From Adiantum capillus-veneris (Eukaryota > Streptophyta > Polypodiopsida > Polypodiales > Pteridaceae), in NCBI GenBank assembly GCA_014529385.2, contig CM043961.1:15462478-15526477 (forward strand): a stretch of 64,000 nucleotides of DNA. Reading direction: 5' to 3'. The notes under the pieces were generated by a model, which did not search any database, was not told where the DNA came from, and saw nothing but the letters and a program-made list of their open reading frames with translations. The position numbers were made by a program, and so were the translations under genes. Shown piece after piece: positions 11,746 to 24,776 of this stretch. Position 1 is the first letter of the stretch. Every line of letters starts with the position of its first letter.

Positions 11746-12597
11746 GAAAATCAACAGAAATATAACCTTTAAGCTTGACGCAGAGGTCTCCATGATCACT
11801 TTATCACTTTTTTTCGGCATGATGCAGTAACACAGCAATGCAGAATTGCAAGTAAAACAGAGATCACGAATCACAGTGCTAAGTGAGCATAGGTGCTCAC
11901 CTGATGATCATTTATAGGCGAGCTTTCTGTCACTCTGCAGACGGGTACGAATACTGCACGCTTCCCTATCACGGCCGGCTTCCAAGACCTTTTACTCCGG
12001 GATCTTACTCAGCATAAGATCTGTGAATGTGAAGCCTGAGGAGAAGCCAGACGCGAGCTCACGAAACGTCTCAGCTCAACCAAGCACGGGAAAACCTTAC
12101 AGACTGCAGAACGCCAGAGCGTGATACACATAATAGGGTACTGCAGATACTGAAAAGCTCTCATACGGTGAGATTTATACAAGGATTGTTTTTTTAAAAG
12201 GCGGTCCCACACTCACACTACAACAAGTTATTAAATCAATAAAGTGGCACTAGATAGCAAGTGAATGTAAGCCCAGAAAAACCGATATACGGTCTTTATA
12301 CAAGCTAGTGCCCTCAATCCATGTTGGATACAAACCGCAAGTATTCTGTACCACCATATCTCTTCATAGTCTAAGGTAAAATCTCCGTACACTAAGACAG
12401 TTTTTAGAGACAGAAGCTGAAGCAAAACTAGATGAGGCCTACAAAGTATAGTGCTTTTAACCACAACCATTGGGTTCAGTCATCAATCAGTCTATATAAG
12501 ACGAGCATCTCTTTTTTTTAAAAAAAACCAAGTGTATAGCAACTGTTGAGAGTAGCTGATTCCAAGTTTATAAGTAAATATCCAACATTGTTATCAG

Positions 12598-13134
12598 GTG
12601 TCTTCTTCTGTTATGGCTCATACTGGGGAACAGGTTTTAGCAATATCTATTGCACATCTTCAGCAGTCAAGTGAGTCTACTAAGCGAGCCACACTCCTCC
12701 GTTACGAACGACTTTTATTTCCGCAGTTAGGCACATCTGTGACTCAGACGAAGTGGTGGACACATCAGAACCGAGTGACCAGGGTGACACTTTGGGATAG
12801 AGAGCATTTTAGGAATAACATTCGTCTGGCGATGGTAACTGAAGCAATGGGTATAGGGCCACGATACTATTATGTAGAATACTCAATGAAGCGAGGTTTC
12901 TCAGAGCGATTATACCTGCTAGCGCAGTTTCTTCCTTTTCGAAAGATTTTTTTGTATCGCAGTTATGGCCAGCCCCTCAGAGGTTATTTCAATATCACAC
13001 CACAAACCTTGGAGTATGGTGTACTCTTATCCACTCGAATCCTACCTTTGTCAGAACGTCCAAACACCTGTTTCTACTGTGACAGTTGTTTGTGTGATCA
13101 TGTCATGGATGGTTTACTAGACCTGGAAATGTGA
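12598..13134 (+). CDS. Orphan ORF of long repeat R, copy 1
   Basis: The frame encodes up to 178 residues of normal composition. It is preceded by a good 3' splice site (AACATTGTTATCAG ending at 12597), so it may be a last exon; the ATG at 12613 is the first in the open stretch. The protein is rich in Arg and Tyr and ends with a Cys cluster (CFYCDSCLCDH) that could bind zinc. A TTTTTTTTGAAAAAAAG dyad and AATAAA follow at 13150-13187, as in a 3' UTR. The copy at 20459 keeps the frame with only three substitutions in the aligned residues (Asp/Gly, Gln/Arg, Ser/Arg) and a slightly earlier stop. No family was recognised. Confidence 0.5.
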   Translation: MSSSVMAHTGEQVLAISIAHLQQSSESTKRATLLRYERLLFPQLGTSVTQTKWWTHQNRVTRVTLWDREHFRNNIRLAMVTEAMGIGPRYYYVEYSMKRGFSERLYLLAQFLPFRKIFLYRSYGQPLRGYFNITPQTLEYGVLLSTRILPLSERPNTCFYCDSCLCDHVMDGLLDLEM

Positions 13135-13221
13135 AGAGCAAAGAGGGGGTTTTTTTTGAAAAAAAGTTTTTTTTCAAACCAAATAAAGTGGTGACACTTG
13201 AGAAACAACTCGTGTATTAGC

Positions 13222-13339
<118 letters not shown>

Positions 13340-13416
13340 CCGCCCTTTCCCAGGCACCATATTCTATGAGGTAGTAGACCCATAGAATATGGGCCTACTA
13401 CCTCATTAGATATATC

Positions 13417-15430
13417 TTATTCTGGTTTAATAAGATTAATCAAATTCTGTAGGTCATATTTAAGACCTGTCCAGCTATGTTTTGTCAATGAGTTACTGAT
13501 ACAAGCGACAAGGTCTTTTTTTGAAAACCCGTTACTAATATATTTGTTAATAAGGGTAGTGATTCCTTCAAATGCTATAAAGCTGTCAGACGAGGCATAC
13601 ACAATAAGAAAGAGCATACCTAGACAGGTATGTAGTGAGTTTTTGAAAGGTCTATTGCTTTTTCTTTTTGTAAATTCAGAGGATACGAGTTTGAGATTTT
13701 CCCTTTTCTAGTAGAACTTCGTATTAAAATTACCCGCAAATGGGGAGGTAAGCGTAAACTCCATATTCAGGAAGTGAGTCTTGGAAACGATCCATTTTTC
13801 TTGCCATAAAACTCTATCAGAGTACGTTGGTTCAATGTTAAGACAAGACGGATAAATATCTTTAAGTGTATCTTTGAACCTAGGATTATTAAGGCTACAT
13901 AGGTCATCCATAAACCTGAAGGAGTGCTGAAAGTGTGTAAGTGTCAACGTATTATCAGGATTACTAATCATTTTTAAGATCCATTGGTATTCGTAGTGAC
14001 ATAGATAAAGATTACACATAATCGGAGAACATGAAAATCCCATTGGGATACCTAAAATTTGTTTGTAACAGGTAGCACCTACTTGGATGCAGCAGTTATT
14101 AAGGAGCCAAGAGATATATTTATACAAATCATCCTCTTTCAATACGAAAGGAGTGGATTTATTCGATTTTTTTACCCAACCTTTATGTATTTTTGTTGAG
14201 ATACATGTAAATCCGAGCTTTTTTCTGTGCGAAAAAGCCAACTTTATAAGAATAGATAGAGTGTTAAACAGACCTTCAGGTCCATTTAGAGGAATATTCT
14301 CATAACATTGCGTTATGTCTGCCGTAAAGATAGAGAAAATGTTATCTGGGAGGTTAATAGAAACCTCAGCAGCGTTTTTTATGATCCAAAAAGGGCAGCA
14401 ATCTATATTTCTGAATTTTTTGAGATCCTTGCGTTTGATAGCGCAAATAACTTCAATTTCTTCCAAAATACAATTTAAGCAATAAGTGATATCATTTGTA
14501 ATTTGGGAAAAAAGGCAATTGGAAGCGTCAGAGATCCATCTAAATTTATGCTTATGATTTTTATAAGTTGGGAAGAGAACAGGGATTTTCAGAGAGTTGG
14601 GATAATAACCTAGTCCAGCAAGTTCCATATTTAAAAGTGTCGCAGTATCCAACGTCGATGTGGCCATTTTTAAAAATTCAAGACCGTTGAGCCTAGAGTA
14701 TGCGGATTCAAATGCTAACCTTTTACAAATAAAGGAAGCAGTATTAGAGGCTTTATCAAGTCCAATAATGAACCATCTCTCCTTAACTTCTGAAATGGAA
14801 GCTTTTAAATTAGGGGTAAGCCAGGTAGTATCAGAGCAAAGCCATTCTTGCGGCATAAGCTTAACTTTATTCCAAAAAATATTTTTTAGCGTAGAGGTAA
14901 GTAGGATGTTAGCTTCTTCCTCCAGTTGGAGTTTTAAGGCCAAGTCGGCCAGGCATTCAAGTAGAGCCACTAAGGCCAGCTGAGGATTTAGTGGAAAAGG
15001 AGGAATATGGTTCAAGCCTTTTTTCAAGAGGTTCCTTATAGGAATATCAGATATAATTCCCACCTCAGTAGTACACACATGTGAGCCAAAGTTAGTAAAC
15101 GCCTTACAAAATTTCGGAAAAAGATGACAAGAACAGATAGGAACTTTTTCATTACGCAGGAATTCATTCGAATAAAACAGATTCTTGATAGGTGGCAAGT
15201 ATTTCCAACCAAACATCACTTCTTTTAGTAATAGAGGTGATCCAAAAACATGTCCAAAACATTCTGAAAAGATAGCTTGAGGAGTAAAGAAATCCAAAAT
15301 CTTGCTAGTAAACCAGCAATGTGCAAATACTCTATTACAGGCTTTATCCTTCGGCGGTAGGTAGAGTCTTCCACAGGCATTCTTTTTTACCTGTAAATTA
15401 CATATCCAAAAGATTTCTGATTGGTAGGTT
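13417..15430 (-). pseudogene. Reverse transcriptase of an endonuclease-less, Penelope-like/rvt-like type
   Basis: A 529-codon ORF (15297-13708) continues in phase beyond a TAG to 13417, giving about 627 codons. Upstream the same frame is open to about 15430, with a Cys/His cluster (CNLQ..., NACG, KACN, FAHCW) like a zinc finger. RT blocks seen are PTYKNHKHKFRWISDAS, TADITQCYENIPL (motif A), GIPMGFSCSPIMCNLYL (motif B), FRFMDDLC (motif C), then LNIEP and FLNMEF. This block style matches RTs of algae, protists and early plants that resemble Penelope-like elements rather than LTR or LINE RTs. No GIY-YIG or AP endonuclease, RNase H or integrase was seen. The upstream ORF is in another frame, so a frameshift, natural or mutational, lies near 15400-15430. 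Confidence 0.7.
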
Positions 15431-16756
15431 CCTTCCCCGGCCTCTCACATAACTTCTACCCCTCCCTCTTTCAAAAACAGCATCACTTGAGGAGGGAGTC
15501 AGAAAGGAGGTGTAAGAAGCAGCAGGAGAGATGAGAGTGTTAGGATGTTTGGAGACTTGAGTTTCATCATCATCAATACTAGGCTTGATTTGCCCCACAA
15601 TACTCTTTATTCCTTTGTAACTGCCATATGTGGTTAGAAGAGTGCCACACTCATCTGAACCAAGCTCCTGGAGGGTGTCACACATAATAGATCTGTATTG
15701 AATAAAAGCTATCTGAGCTAGGACTAGCTCCCTAGCTTGACCACCAAGCCATGAGCAAAAAAGGGAGAGATGAAATTCTTCAGCTTTGTCAGGAAAGATA
15801 CTCGGTAGATTGTTGAGGGCAAACCAAATTGCATGGTCAAACCAGATGATGCTTGATTCGCAAGACGCTTTAGGGTCTAAAAACCTGCATGCACACTTAA
15901 GGTATGGCCTGAATACATTCCATACTGTTTCAGTATAGTAATCTGCATTGCTTTTACTAAAGGTCATTACACCTTTGGTTCTTGCATATAACCCAGTATT
16001 TGAACTGCACTTTTTTTTATCCAAGAAATTCATATTGAACGGAGCTTTAATCAGATCACCTTTATCCAAAAGCTGAATTCCTTTCAGGACTTTAAGTCTG
16101 CACTCCTCAATAGTGGAAGGCGCCAAGTTGGCAAGGAAGACCCAAGTTTCCATCGAAATAGGTGCAATAAACCCTTTATTTGGGAACAGCCATAGTTTGT
16201 GCTCTACGCCCAAGGATTCTACCTCAATCTGACGCGAAGGTAAAAAAGGAAAGGCCCTAGATACTTTCGGCACCATATCCAACAGGGACGCTTCACTAAG
16301 TGAGCAAAGGTCCTTCTAAAATTCTTTTACTGCTTCCAAAGCAGCAGCATCCCTACAAAATAGGCTGTTCGGGGGAGGAACTATAGGAGTAGAAGGAGCC
16401 GTAATAAAGATGGGACTAAGCCCGCAAAATTTTCTGAGGAGATTGGAGAGTTCAGATCCTTTAGACGAGAAGGAAGCTAAGTCTTCCATATGGGTTTTTG
16501 AAATACCAGCTAGATTCAAAGCAAACTCCAGCAATAGGTTGATACCATCAGATTTATTCTTGACAAGGAGAGCAAGCACCTTCATCCATTGGTCAAATGA
16601 GATAAGCTGGACAAGAGACAGACTAGAATCCTTAGAGGCATCACAAATTAAGGTTGAAGCCTCATTATCTTGTATACACTTCAATACAAGTAACGAAGCG
16701 ACGGAAAGGGGTTCCATAGGAAGAGAGAGCCCTTGGGATAAGGAAACAATCTGCAT
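15398..16756 (-). pseudogene. ORF upstream of the reverse transcriptase (gag/ORF1-like position)
   Basis: One frame runs from the ATG at 16756 to 15398, interrupted by a single TAG at 16316-16318, and would give about 450 residues. The last 20 or so residues are Arg-Gly rich (RGRGRSYVRGRGR), typical of nucleic-acid-binding tails. The middle has no known domain. The start lies inside long repeat R2 and the frame crosses the R/core border, so copy R1 carries only its first 18 or so codons. A splice-acceptor-like TCTATGCAG overlaps the ATG, so earlier exons may lie within R. It ends against, and in a different frame from, the reverse transcriptase. A nucleocapsid-like role is inference. Confidence 0.5.
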
Positions 16757-19700
16757 AGATTTTCAAGAACATTTGTTAGATTACATCGTAAGGAGGAGTT
16801 GAGTGGTCTAGAAACCCTTATCCAGCTTTTTACTTCTTATTGAATTTTACAGTCCTGTGTAAATAGGGCCGAATTCTATAAGAGATATAAGGAAAGAAGC
16901 TTTCAATTTCTTTAGCAAGCCGTAGTTTTTCTGAAATCAGAGCTCTTTTTTCCGGGTCAGAGCAGACCGTTATTCTAGCAGTGAGCTTTCCAGTAACCTG
17001 GTAGACAGACTTAATACACTAGTGAAATGAAAAGTAAAAGACAGGGGATTTTTTTGAAAAATGAGAGTATAGAGTGGAATGGTAGTGCTAGCAACCTTTC
17101 ACCAGTTGGGTCAATGAGAACCACAGTGACTGTGTGATAGCACCCCAGCCTTTTATCATATAAAAAAAGATTTATATAATAGTAGGCGATTTTTTCTAAC
17201 TAGAGCTAGGGTCTGAGAGAGACAACCTACACGTCAGTCTCTCTTATGCGTTTATTGTGTGTGTAGTAGTTCTAAATATATAAACCTATATATACGCAAA
17301 CGAACACCACAGTTCACAGACCACTAATTCTAGGACAATACAGTGGAATTGTACAATAATCTATTTGCAGTTGAAAACAAATATTGTACAAGGCAGTATA
17401 GATATCAATGTAAATCATGGGGTGAAGCCATCCCCAACTTCGGAGTAATGTAGCTTCAAGTTAAGCGAACATCCATAGTCATCACCAACTAAGAACTGAA
17501 TGCTTTAAAAGAAGGTAGCCCTCACCTGCACCCATAGCCACAAGAAAACAATTCGTTAGCACGTGACTGTACGCAGGTGATGCTGGGCATCCCAGTTGTT
17601 ATCCATGTCACTTTTAAAATTTCACACAGTTCTTATCTAGTATCTTTGTTTAAAATAAAACAGATCCATGGATTATTGCCAATCCAATACGGAAAGTGGA
17701 GTTCATCTTAGTGTAGCTCTTCTAATATTAGGATTTAAAAACTTAAGGAAATTTCCCAAACCTTAGTAGGTTTTTTATAGGTAGTTTTATCCAAGTCAGA
17801 CACGACTTGCCTTCTTAATCGGACACGAAAGCACTACAAACTAAATGCCATGAAAGGCCAGTTTTCAGTTATGGATAGCACCTAATTCGAAATGAAAATT
17901 TTTATTTACTTTCGGACCAGATCATAATCCAAAATACTTTTCAAGTATATATATTTTATAAACTAGAAAAATTTAACTACTCTTCAGATCTAAGCCCTTT
18001 CAAGCTATAAATCAAAAAAAATTTAAAAAAACCCCCGCTGTCATTATGCAATGACTGACAGCCTTTTGCCAAAGTTTGTAATAAAACCAGTCATCATACG
18101 CTAGTTTTTTAGATAGCTCAGTCATTAGAGTACGTCCCGCCACTTTTCGAAAAAAATTTATATACTTGAAGTAAACGTATCAAGTCAAGAGCATATTGCA
18201 TATCAGTAGGCCAAGTGAAGTTCACATAAATATGAGATATCATCTACGAAGCGAGTCATACGGTGTAAAGTTTATTTGTTTTTTCTCAAGAAAAAAACAC
18301 CGTCCCAGCCAGAAGCAGTCATTTGATATGCTGAATCAGAGATTCGCCAAGCAGACCTTGCACTACATGAACCATCTTGTGAAATATTATGGTAAAAAAC
18401 AAACGAGGGAGAAGAAACATAACCAAATTTCCAACAATTTAGGGTATGCGAAGCTTATTTTCAGCTTTCCGAGCCTCATCCAATTAGGCAATCAACTTGG
18501 AACAGCTTTATCCGTTCAGCCAGAGTCTCATTAGACTTTTCACGACATTAGGTATAAGCATCAAGGACACAGTAAGTCAGCAGTCAGTAAATGTACCTAT
18601 CGTAAACCGAACCTCGAGTTTTTCACCTTTATCAAAAAATCCGACAGTCTTTGTACACAGTTTTGAGCTATACATATTTTATATATATTTTTATAAAACC
18701 ATCAGCCTGATTCAAAAACCCTGCAGTAATCCGAATCATACTTACCTTCTTCAAGAAATCGGCATCTTCAGCCAGTCCACTTAATACAAATAATGAGTTA
18801 CAACCATTCTTTAAAAAGTTTCATTTTTAGCTTCGAGATTACAAGTAGTACGCAACAACCTCGGCACAAAGTAATGTCAGCAGACATTTTCAAGTTTTTT
18901 AATTGCTTCAAATCAACACCCATTTAATGCATAACATCAATATCTTCATCTCATTACATCCCACTAGGATGCCATACAGTACACTGCTCGAGTCACAGTC
19001 ATCTGGTAACACTATACTCCAGCCATAGTTTCAAAATTCCATCCAATATCCAGTCCGAGCACTTCCTCTAGCACCCGGTCAAGTTAAAAGAACAGTCACA
19101 ATCTCTCATTGTTAGCTGGTATCTCAATCATAGTTTTTAAGGCCACAATTCCCGTCAGGTACACAGGCAGCATCTGATTAATAATATCACCCCCCCTTTT
19201 TTTTTAAAAACAGAGATAAAACCTGCAATTTATTCCTTAGTAAGCAACACCCCCGGCAAAACAAACCCCATGGCAGTAGAAAATAAATTTTTGTTTTAAA
19301 TGCTTTCAAATCAACACCGTTCGCTGATATGTATATTATCAACATCCTTATCACATTCCAACCCATTCGGCTGCCCCCTATTGAATCTTTTAGCATCATA
19401 ATCATCTGGTAGAAAAATGCCCTTGCCATAATTTCAAAGATTCATCTAGAACCCAGTCCAAAACACTTCCTCAAGCACCAGATCCAAGAGCAGTTACATT
19501 TTACCAACATTCACAAATATACCAATCATAAATTTGAAGCATGACTTCCCGTTACACAAATAGGCAGAATCCATTTCATATTATCTCCTCTTTGTTTAAA
19601 AAACTAGAAAATCAACAGAAATATAACCTGTACGCTTGACGCAGAGGTCTCCATGATCACTTTATCACTTTTTTTCGGCATGATGCAGTAACACAGCAAT

Positions 19701-21082
19701 GCAGAATTGCAAGTAAAACAGAGATCACGAATCACAGTGCTAAGTGAGCATAGGTGCTCACCTGATGATCATTTATAGGCGAGCTTTCTGTCACTCTGCA
19801 GACAGGTACGAATACTGCACGCTTCCCTATCACGGCCGGCTTCCAAGACCTTTTACTCCGGGATCTTACTCAGCATAAGATCTGTGAATGTGAAGCCTGA
19901 GGAGAAGCCAAACGCGAGCTCACAAAATGTCTCAGCTCATCCAAGCACAGGAAAACCTTACAGACTGCAGAACGCCAGAGCGTGATACACATAATAGGGT
20001 ACTACAGATACTGAAAAGCTCTCATACGGTGAGATTTATACAAGGATTGTTTTTTTAAAAGGCGGTCCCACACTCACACTACAACAAGTTATTAAATCAA
20101 TAAAGTGGCACTAGATAGCAAGTGAATGTAAGCCCAGAAAAACCGATATACGGTCTTTATACAAGCTAGTGCCCTCAATCCATGTTGGATACAAACCGCA
20201 AGTATTCTGTACCACCATATCTCTTCATAGTCTAAGGTAAAATCTCCGTACACTAGGAGAGTTTTTAGAGACAGAAGCTGAAGCAAAACTAGATGAGGCC
20301 TACAAAGTATAGTGCTTTTAACCACAACCATTGGGTTCAGTCATCAATCAGTCTATATAAGACGAGCATCTCTTTTTTTAAAAAAAAACCAAGTGTATAG
20401 CAACTGTTGAGAGTAGCTGATTCCAAGTTTATAAGTAAATATCCAACATTGTTATCAGGTGTCTTCTTCTGTTATGGCTCATACTGGGGAACAGGTTTTA
20501 GCAATATCTATTGCACATCTTCAGCAGTCAAGTGAGTCTACTAAGCGAGCCACACTCCTCCGTTACGAACGACTTTTATTTCCGCAGTTAGGCACATCTG
20601 TGACTCAGACGAAGTGGTGGACACATCAGAACCGAGTGACCAGGGTGACACTTTGGGGTAGAGAGCATTTTAGGAATAACATTCGTCTGGCGATGGTAAC
20701 TGAAGCAATGGGTATAGGGCCACGATACTATTATGTAGAATACTCAATGAAGCGAGGTTTCTCAGAGCGATTATACCTGCTAGCGCAGTTTCTTCCTTTT
20801 CGAAAGATTTTTTTGTATCGCAGTTATGGCCAGCCCCTCAGAGGTTATTTCAATATCACACCACGAACCTTGGAGTATGGTGTACTCTTATCCACTCGAA
20901 TCCTACCTTTGTCAGAACGTCCAAACACCTGTTTCTACTGTGACAGGTGTTTGTGTGATCATGTCATGGATGGTCTACTAGACCTGTAAATGTGAAGAGC
21001 AAAGAGGGGGTTTTTTTTGAAAAAAAGTTTTTTTTCAAACCAAATAAAGTGGTGACACTTGAGAAACAACTCGTGTATTAGC
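16702..21082. repeat. Long direct repeat R, copy 2 (4,381 bp)
   Basis: Second copy of the long repeat, in the same orientation as copy 1, 7,861 bp further on. Differences are scattered single bases plus a few changes in A/T runs, for example around 17896. At its left it joins the core in the middle of the minus-strand ORF; at its right it runs into the (GT)n that opens flank segment A'. Confidence 0.92.
20459..20989 (+). CDS. Orphan ORF of long repeat R, copy 2
   Basis: The same ORF as at 12598, 176 codons, with the same splice-acceptor-like lead (ending 20458) and the same Cys-rich end, here CFYCDRCLCDH. The stop comes two codons earlier because GAA became TAA. Survival of the frame in both copies fits a real product, but overall divergence is so low that chance retention is also possible. 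Confidence 0.48.
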   Translation: MSSSVMAHTGEQVLAISIAHLQQSSESTKRATLLRYERLLFPQLGTSVTQTKWWTHQNRVTRVTLWGREHFRNNIRLAMVTEAMGIGPRYYYVEYSMKRGFSERLYLLAQFLPFRKIFLYRSYGQPLRGYFNITPRTLEYGVLLSTRILPLSERPNTCFYCDRCLCDHVMDGLLDL

Positions 21083-21578
<496 letters not shown>

Positions 21579-22700
21579 TGCAACGTAAATCTCTTTTTTA
21601 AAAAAACTTTTACGTAGAAAATTGTACTGTCTCGCAAATGCGGACACATGGCAGGGGTACTTTGCCGCCATATTATGTTAGTTAGATTGTATGAAAAAAT
21701 AGACACCTTTTATAAAAGGCATTGTTTTAGAAGAAGTGGTTCTGCTTTTGAGAAGTTTAGGATTTAGAGTCTTTGGCTTGAGTTCTCATGATCTGAGCGA
21801 CGGTCTGAGACAGGGCACAGACTCTTGGTTTGGGCAATGTTGGGCTTATTGGGAGTAGGCTTGCATACTGGAGCTCACTATTGGGTGCACCATGCATGCA
21901 TCACGGATGTGATTCCCCTTGTGAGCCTTGCCTGTGGAGGTGTCATGGTCTCATCCGACCGCCACGGAATCCCCCCTACCCCTGGCTATCAACAGACCCC
22001 CATGCGTTTGCTGCTTTGGGTGCTCGTGGCGTTAGCTACGGAGCTTGAGATTCTGCCCATGGAGGAGGATATCATCAAGTTCTCACAAATGCTTGCGGAT
22101 ATGAAACTATCATTGAATGAAGCAATTGTGCCGATGGATGAAGGGGATGGGTCGTATTTGCGACCATTGATCAATGACGTTATGACGGGTGTTACTTCGC
22201 CAAGGGATCCGCCCCCGGGGTATAACAAAACTATGTCGGTTGAAAAGGTTCCTTTTGCTGATGGTAAAGAAAAAATGATCGACTGAATTGCTCAAGGAAC
22301 AAACTTCGAGGTAAAGACCCTTAAGGCCACTCAGCCCCAAGGTCTGATTTGTATAAATGGGAACAAGATGGTAATCAGCTCTGCATCTCTTAGACCAGTC
22401 TCATTCGCAAGCATTGTTAACAGTCCCAACTCTAAGATGGTGAGAAAGCCACATCAAATAAGTCATCAAGTGAGGGAGGCCTTGAGAAACTAAAGAATGT
22501 AAAGGCTCGACTAGAACACGAACTCAAAGAAGTCAACAGACAAATTAAGATCGCCTCAAACGGTAACAAAAGAACTTGCTCACAGGCTGAATGTAGTGGG
22601 TTTTTTGAAGACGGTGTCGGGGGATTTGTATTCGAAAGGTGCACCGGGAAGGCACAGGGCCCCTAGCTATGAGAGGTGCGAGGAAAAGAGTTGCAGCAGA
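21579..22700. other. Low-coding region; possible ORF 21825-22286
   Basis: A 153-codon plus-strand ORF (21825-22286) is open but starts with unconvincing sequence. Beyond its stop the frame resumes with a stretch ending SFASIVNSPNSKMV, faintly like N-terminal parts of plant LINE ORF1 proteins. No domain is certain. The DNA begins with a CTCTTTTTTAAAAAAACTTTTACG dyad. Confidence 0.25.
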
Positions 22701-22994
22701 CACAATTAATGGGGACATAGCTTAAAACAGATAGCTTGATCCAGGTTCTGAAGCTTGATAACTCAAATCAAATACTTAATAGTAACCCTGCTTATTCAAT
22801 TATTAATGGAGGAGTTTATGCTCCTTACATGGTTTAACCTGCCTTAACATAGGTGCTAATTAAGAAAATCAAACTTCCATGATGATAATAATGTTCAACC
22901 CGATGATAGCAGTATGATGGTACTTTCCCCCATTGGCCTGTCGAGCTTGTCTTGACAAAGTTTCTCTCCTTTGTTCTCCCTTTGCTGCTTCACG

Positions 22995-22997
<3 letters not shown>

Positions 22998-23089
<92 letters not shown>
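22998..23089. repeat. (AG)n microsatellite
   Basis: About 92 bp of pure (AG)n. The region either side (22700-23650) has no supported gene. At 23150-23470 short motifs such as GCTTAGCTTAGG and TTTAGGATTAGAG recur in degenerate form. Confidence 0.88.
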
Positions 23090-23093
<4 letters not shown>

Positions 23094-23999
23094 CCAGAGA
23101 AATGATTAATTAAGGCTCAAAAATACGACTCGGGTTATGGCTTTTTGGCTTCGGATTCCAATTACTTATGGTGGGTTTGATTTTGGATTCTAAAGGCTAT
23201 GTAGTTTAGGATTAGAGACCTAGCTTCCAGGTTAGGATTAGAGAGTTTATTTAGCAGTAGGATTCGGTGGGCTTATGGTCTTTAGCTTAGGTTTATAATG
23301 GACGAAGAAAGATTTCGCTTAAAGAGGCTTAGCTTAGTATTAAAGCTCGCTTAAGAGGGTTGATTAAAGTAGGCTTAGGAGTTTAGGATTAGAGATTAGG
23401 CGACTGTGGAGCTTAGCTTAGGAGCGGCCACAGAAGATTAGCATTCAAATGAGCTTTGGAGCTTAGCTTGCATGGGCTATGGAAGCTTAGGTAAAAGAGT
23501 TCAACGCCTCTGGCTGTTTTGCTATCTTCCGGGGAGAGAAGAAGATGAATGAAAAAGAGAGAGCCAAATGAGAGCCGCCTCCTCTTTTTTATAATAGCCA
23601 ACCTTGGGCTTGAATGAATAAGCACCCTTGCTATTTTCGGCCAACCCATTAGCGATATCGCTAATGGGCACAGCCTCGATGATGTGGCAATCCATAAATT
23701 TGACCAGCGTGAAACTGAAGGAGAACGGCACCGAATGGGAGCGCCATGGCTTCTTCTGCAAAATACGCTTCATGGTCGAGCTCGACCACGCTGCATAGCG
23801 GCCAGCACGACTCTTTCTCTCCCTCCACGCTGCCAGCGGTGCTCTGATCCTCCATGCCCTCCTTGTTTTTCTTCTTTTTCCCACTTAAGCCATTTAATTT
23901 GTTTACAATGGGCGGCCTTGCCAAATTTTGGGCGGCCGGTCCCTTGGTGGTCGGCCATAGTTTATGGGCCCTTGGGCACCATTTGAAGGGCATCACATT

Positions 24000-24240
24000 T
24001 GGCATACATATCAACAAAGCATTTGCAAGCACAAAATTTTTCTCAGCAGTACTAGGGTAAATCCCGCAATCAACACATTCCAAGAGACCACATTTCGAAC
24101 ACCAAACTCCTCAAAGCAATTACTGTACTTTATGAGACGTACACCACATTTGACGTACATGTAGACTATCATAGTACTGTTGTGGGCAATATAAACTGCG
24201 CACTGCACGAGATAATATTTTGGACAAGATTCTCCTCGAG
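24000..24240 (-). pseudogene. Pentatricopeptide-repeat (PPR) protein fragment
   Basis: Within a 118-codon minus-strand ORF (24367-24011) lies about one and a half PPR motifs: MIVYMYVKCG, then FEEFGVRNVVSWNVLIAGF. This is the signature of plant PLS-class PPR proteins, which bind organelle RNA. The reading frame decays on both sides, and no array of repeats or E/DYW domain was found, so it is a fragment. The minus-strand frames at 23522-24083 have no recognisable content. Confidence 0.65.
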
Positions 24241-24776
24241 CACTTACTCTGTTGCATTCCAAAACCCAATCGAGAGCCAAAATCTCCCAGATGGCACTCC
24301 GGTCGAGCCGACTAGATTGGCACGAAACCGGCCTCCGGTGATTCTTTAACAGCCAATAACTTGGCAACCATAACTCAGATCACTGATTTGAAAAGATCGA
24401 TGTGTTCCATAGAGTGAGCACTTCAGGCATGTGCATTCGTTTCATTTTTTTCACCTCAGTTGCAGTTGCCCAATCCGGTGCGGATCTGCTACTGAGTCAA
24501 TCTTCAAACCTTCCTATCTATAGCTCCGATTGACGAGCCATAAAGACAGACCTGTAGAGCACTTCAAGTACTTCAACTTTGATCAATAAAATCCCAGCTA
24601 TGACCACTTCAAGCATACTCACTGTTAGCATTACCAAGACATCTTTTGGCCCACTAGAGCTGCATCTGGCATAATTTTAACCTAAAATTGGCTTGTTAGC
24701 AAGCCCTTATTACTGTTGAATAATCATGTAGGATTCAAATAAACCTGATTGGTGTCCCTTTTCTCATTTTCTTGTC
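24241..24776. other. Spacer with no gene seen
   Basis: Nothing beyond the tail of the PPR-fragment ORF was recognised. Confidence 0.4.

Larger units (their letters stand above)
8841..13221. repeat. Long direct repeat R, copy 1 (4,381 bp)
   Basis: Identity with 16702-21082 starts at CGGAAAGGGGTTCC and ends at CTCGTGTATTAGC. Both copies span exactly 4,381 bp by coordinate, with roughly 1% substitutions by eye. R holds a diverged internal duplication, several TTTTTTTAAAAAAA-type dyads and one orphan ORF near its right end. At the left end it contains the 5' end of the minus-strand ORF that, in copy 2, continues into the core. It acts like a very long terminal repeat around a reverse-transcriptase core but lacks TG...CA ends. 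Apart from the listed parts, no gene is supported; a 112-codon ORF at 10335-10673 is open in both copies but has no recognisable features. Confidence 0.92.

Noticed and set aside
8930-13221. CRISPR-like array or telomere repeats within R
   Set aside because: The internal repeat is a two-copy diverged duplication, and no TTTAGGG or regular short repeat with spacers is present.
13417-16756. TAG reassigned to a sense codon in this organism
   Set aside because: TAG, TAA and TGA all appear as apparent lesions in dead elements, and intact frames end normally, so ordinary decay explains them.
23140-23480. Interstitial telomere array (TTTAGG-like motifs)
   Set aside because: The motifs are irregular and mixed with AGCTTAG; no run of two exact TTTAGGG units was seen.
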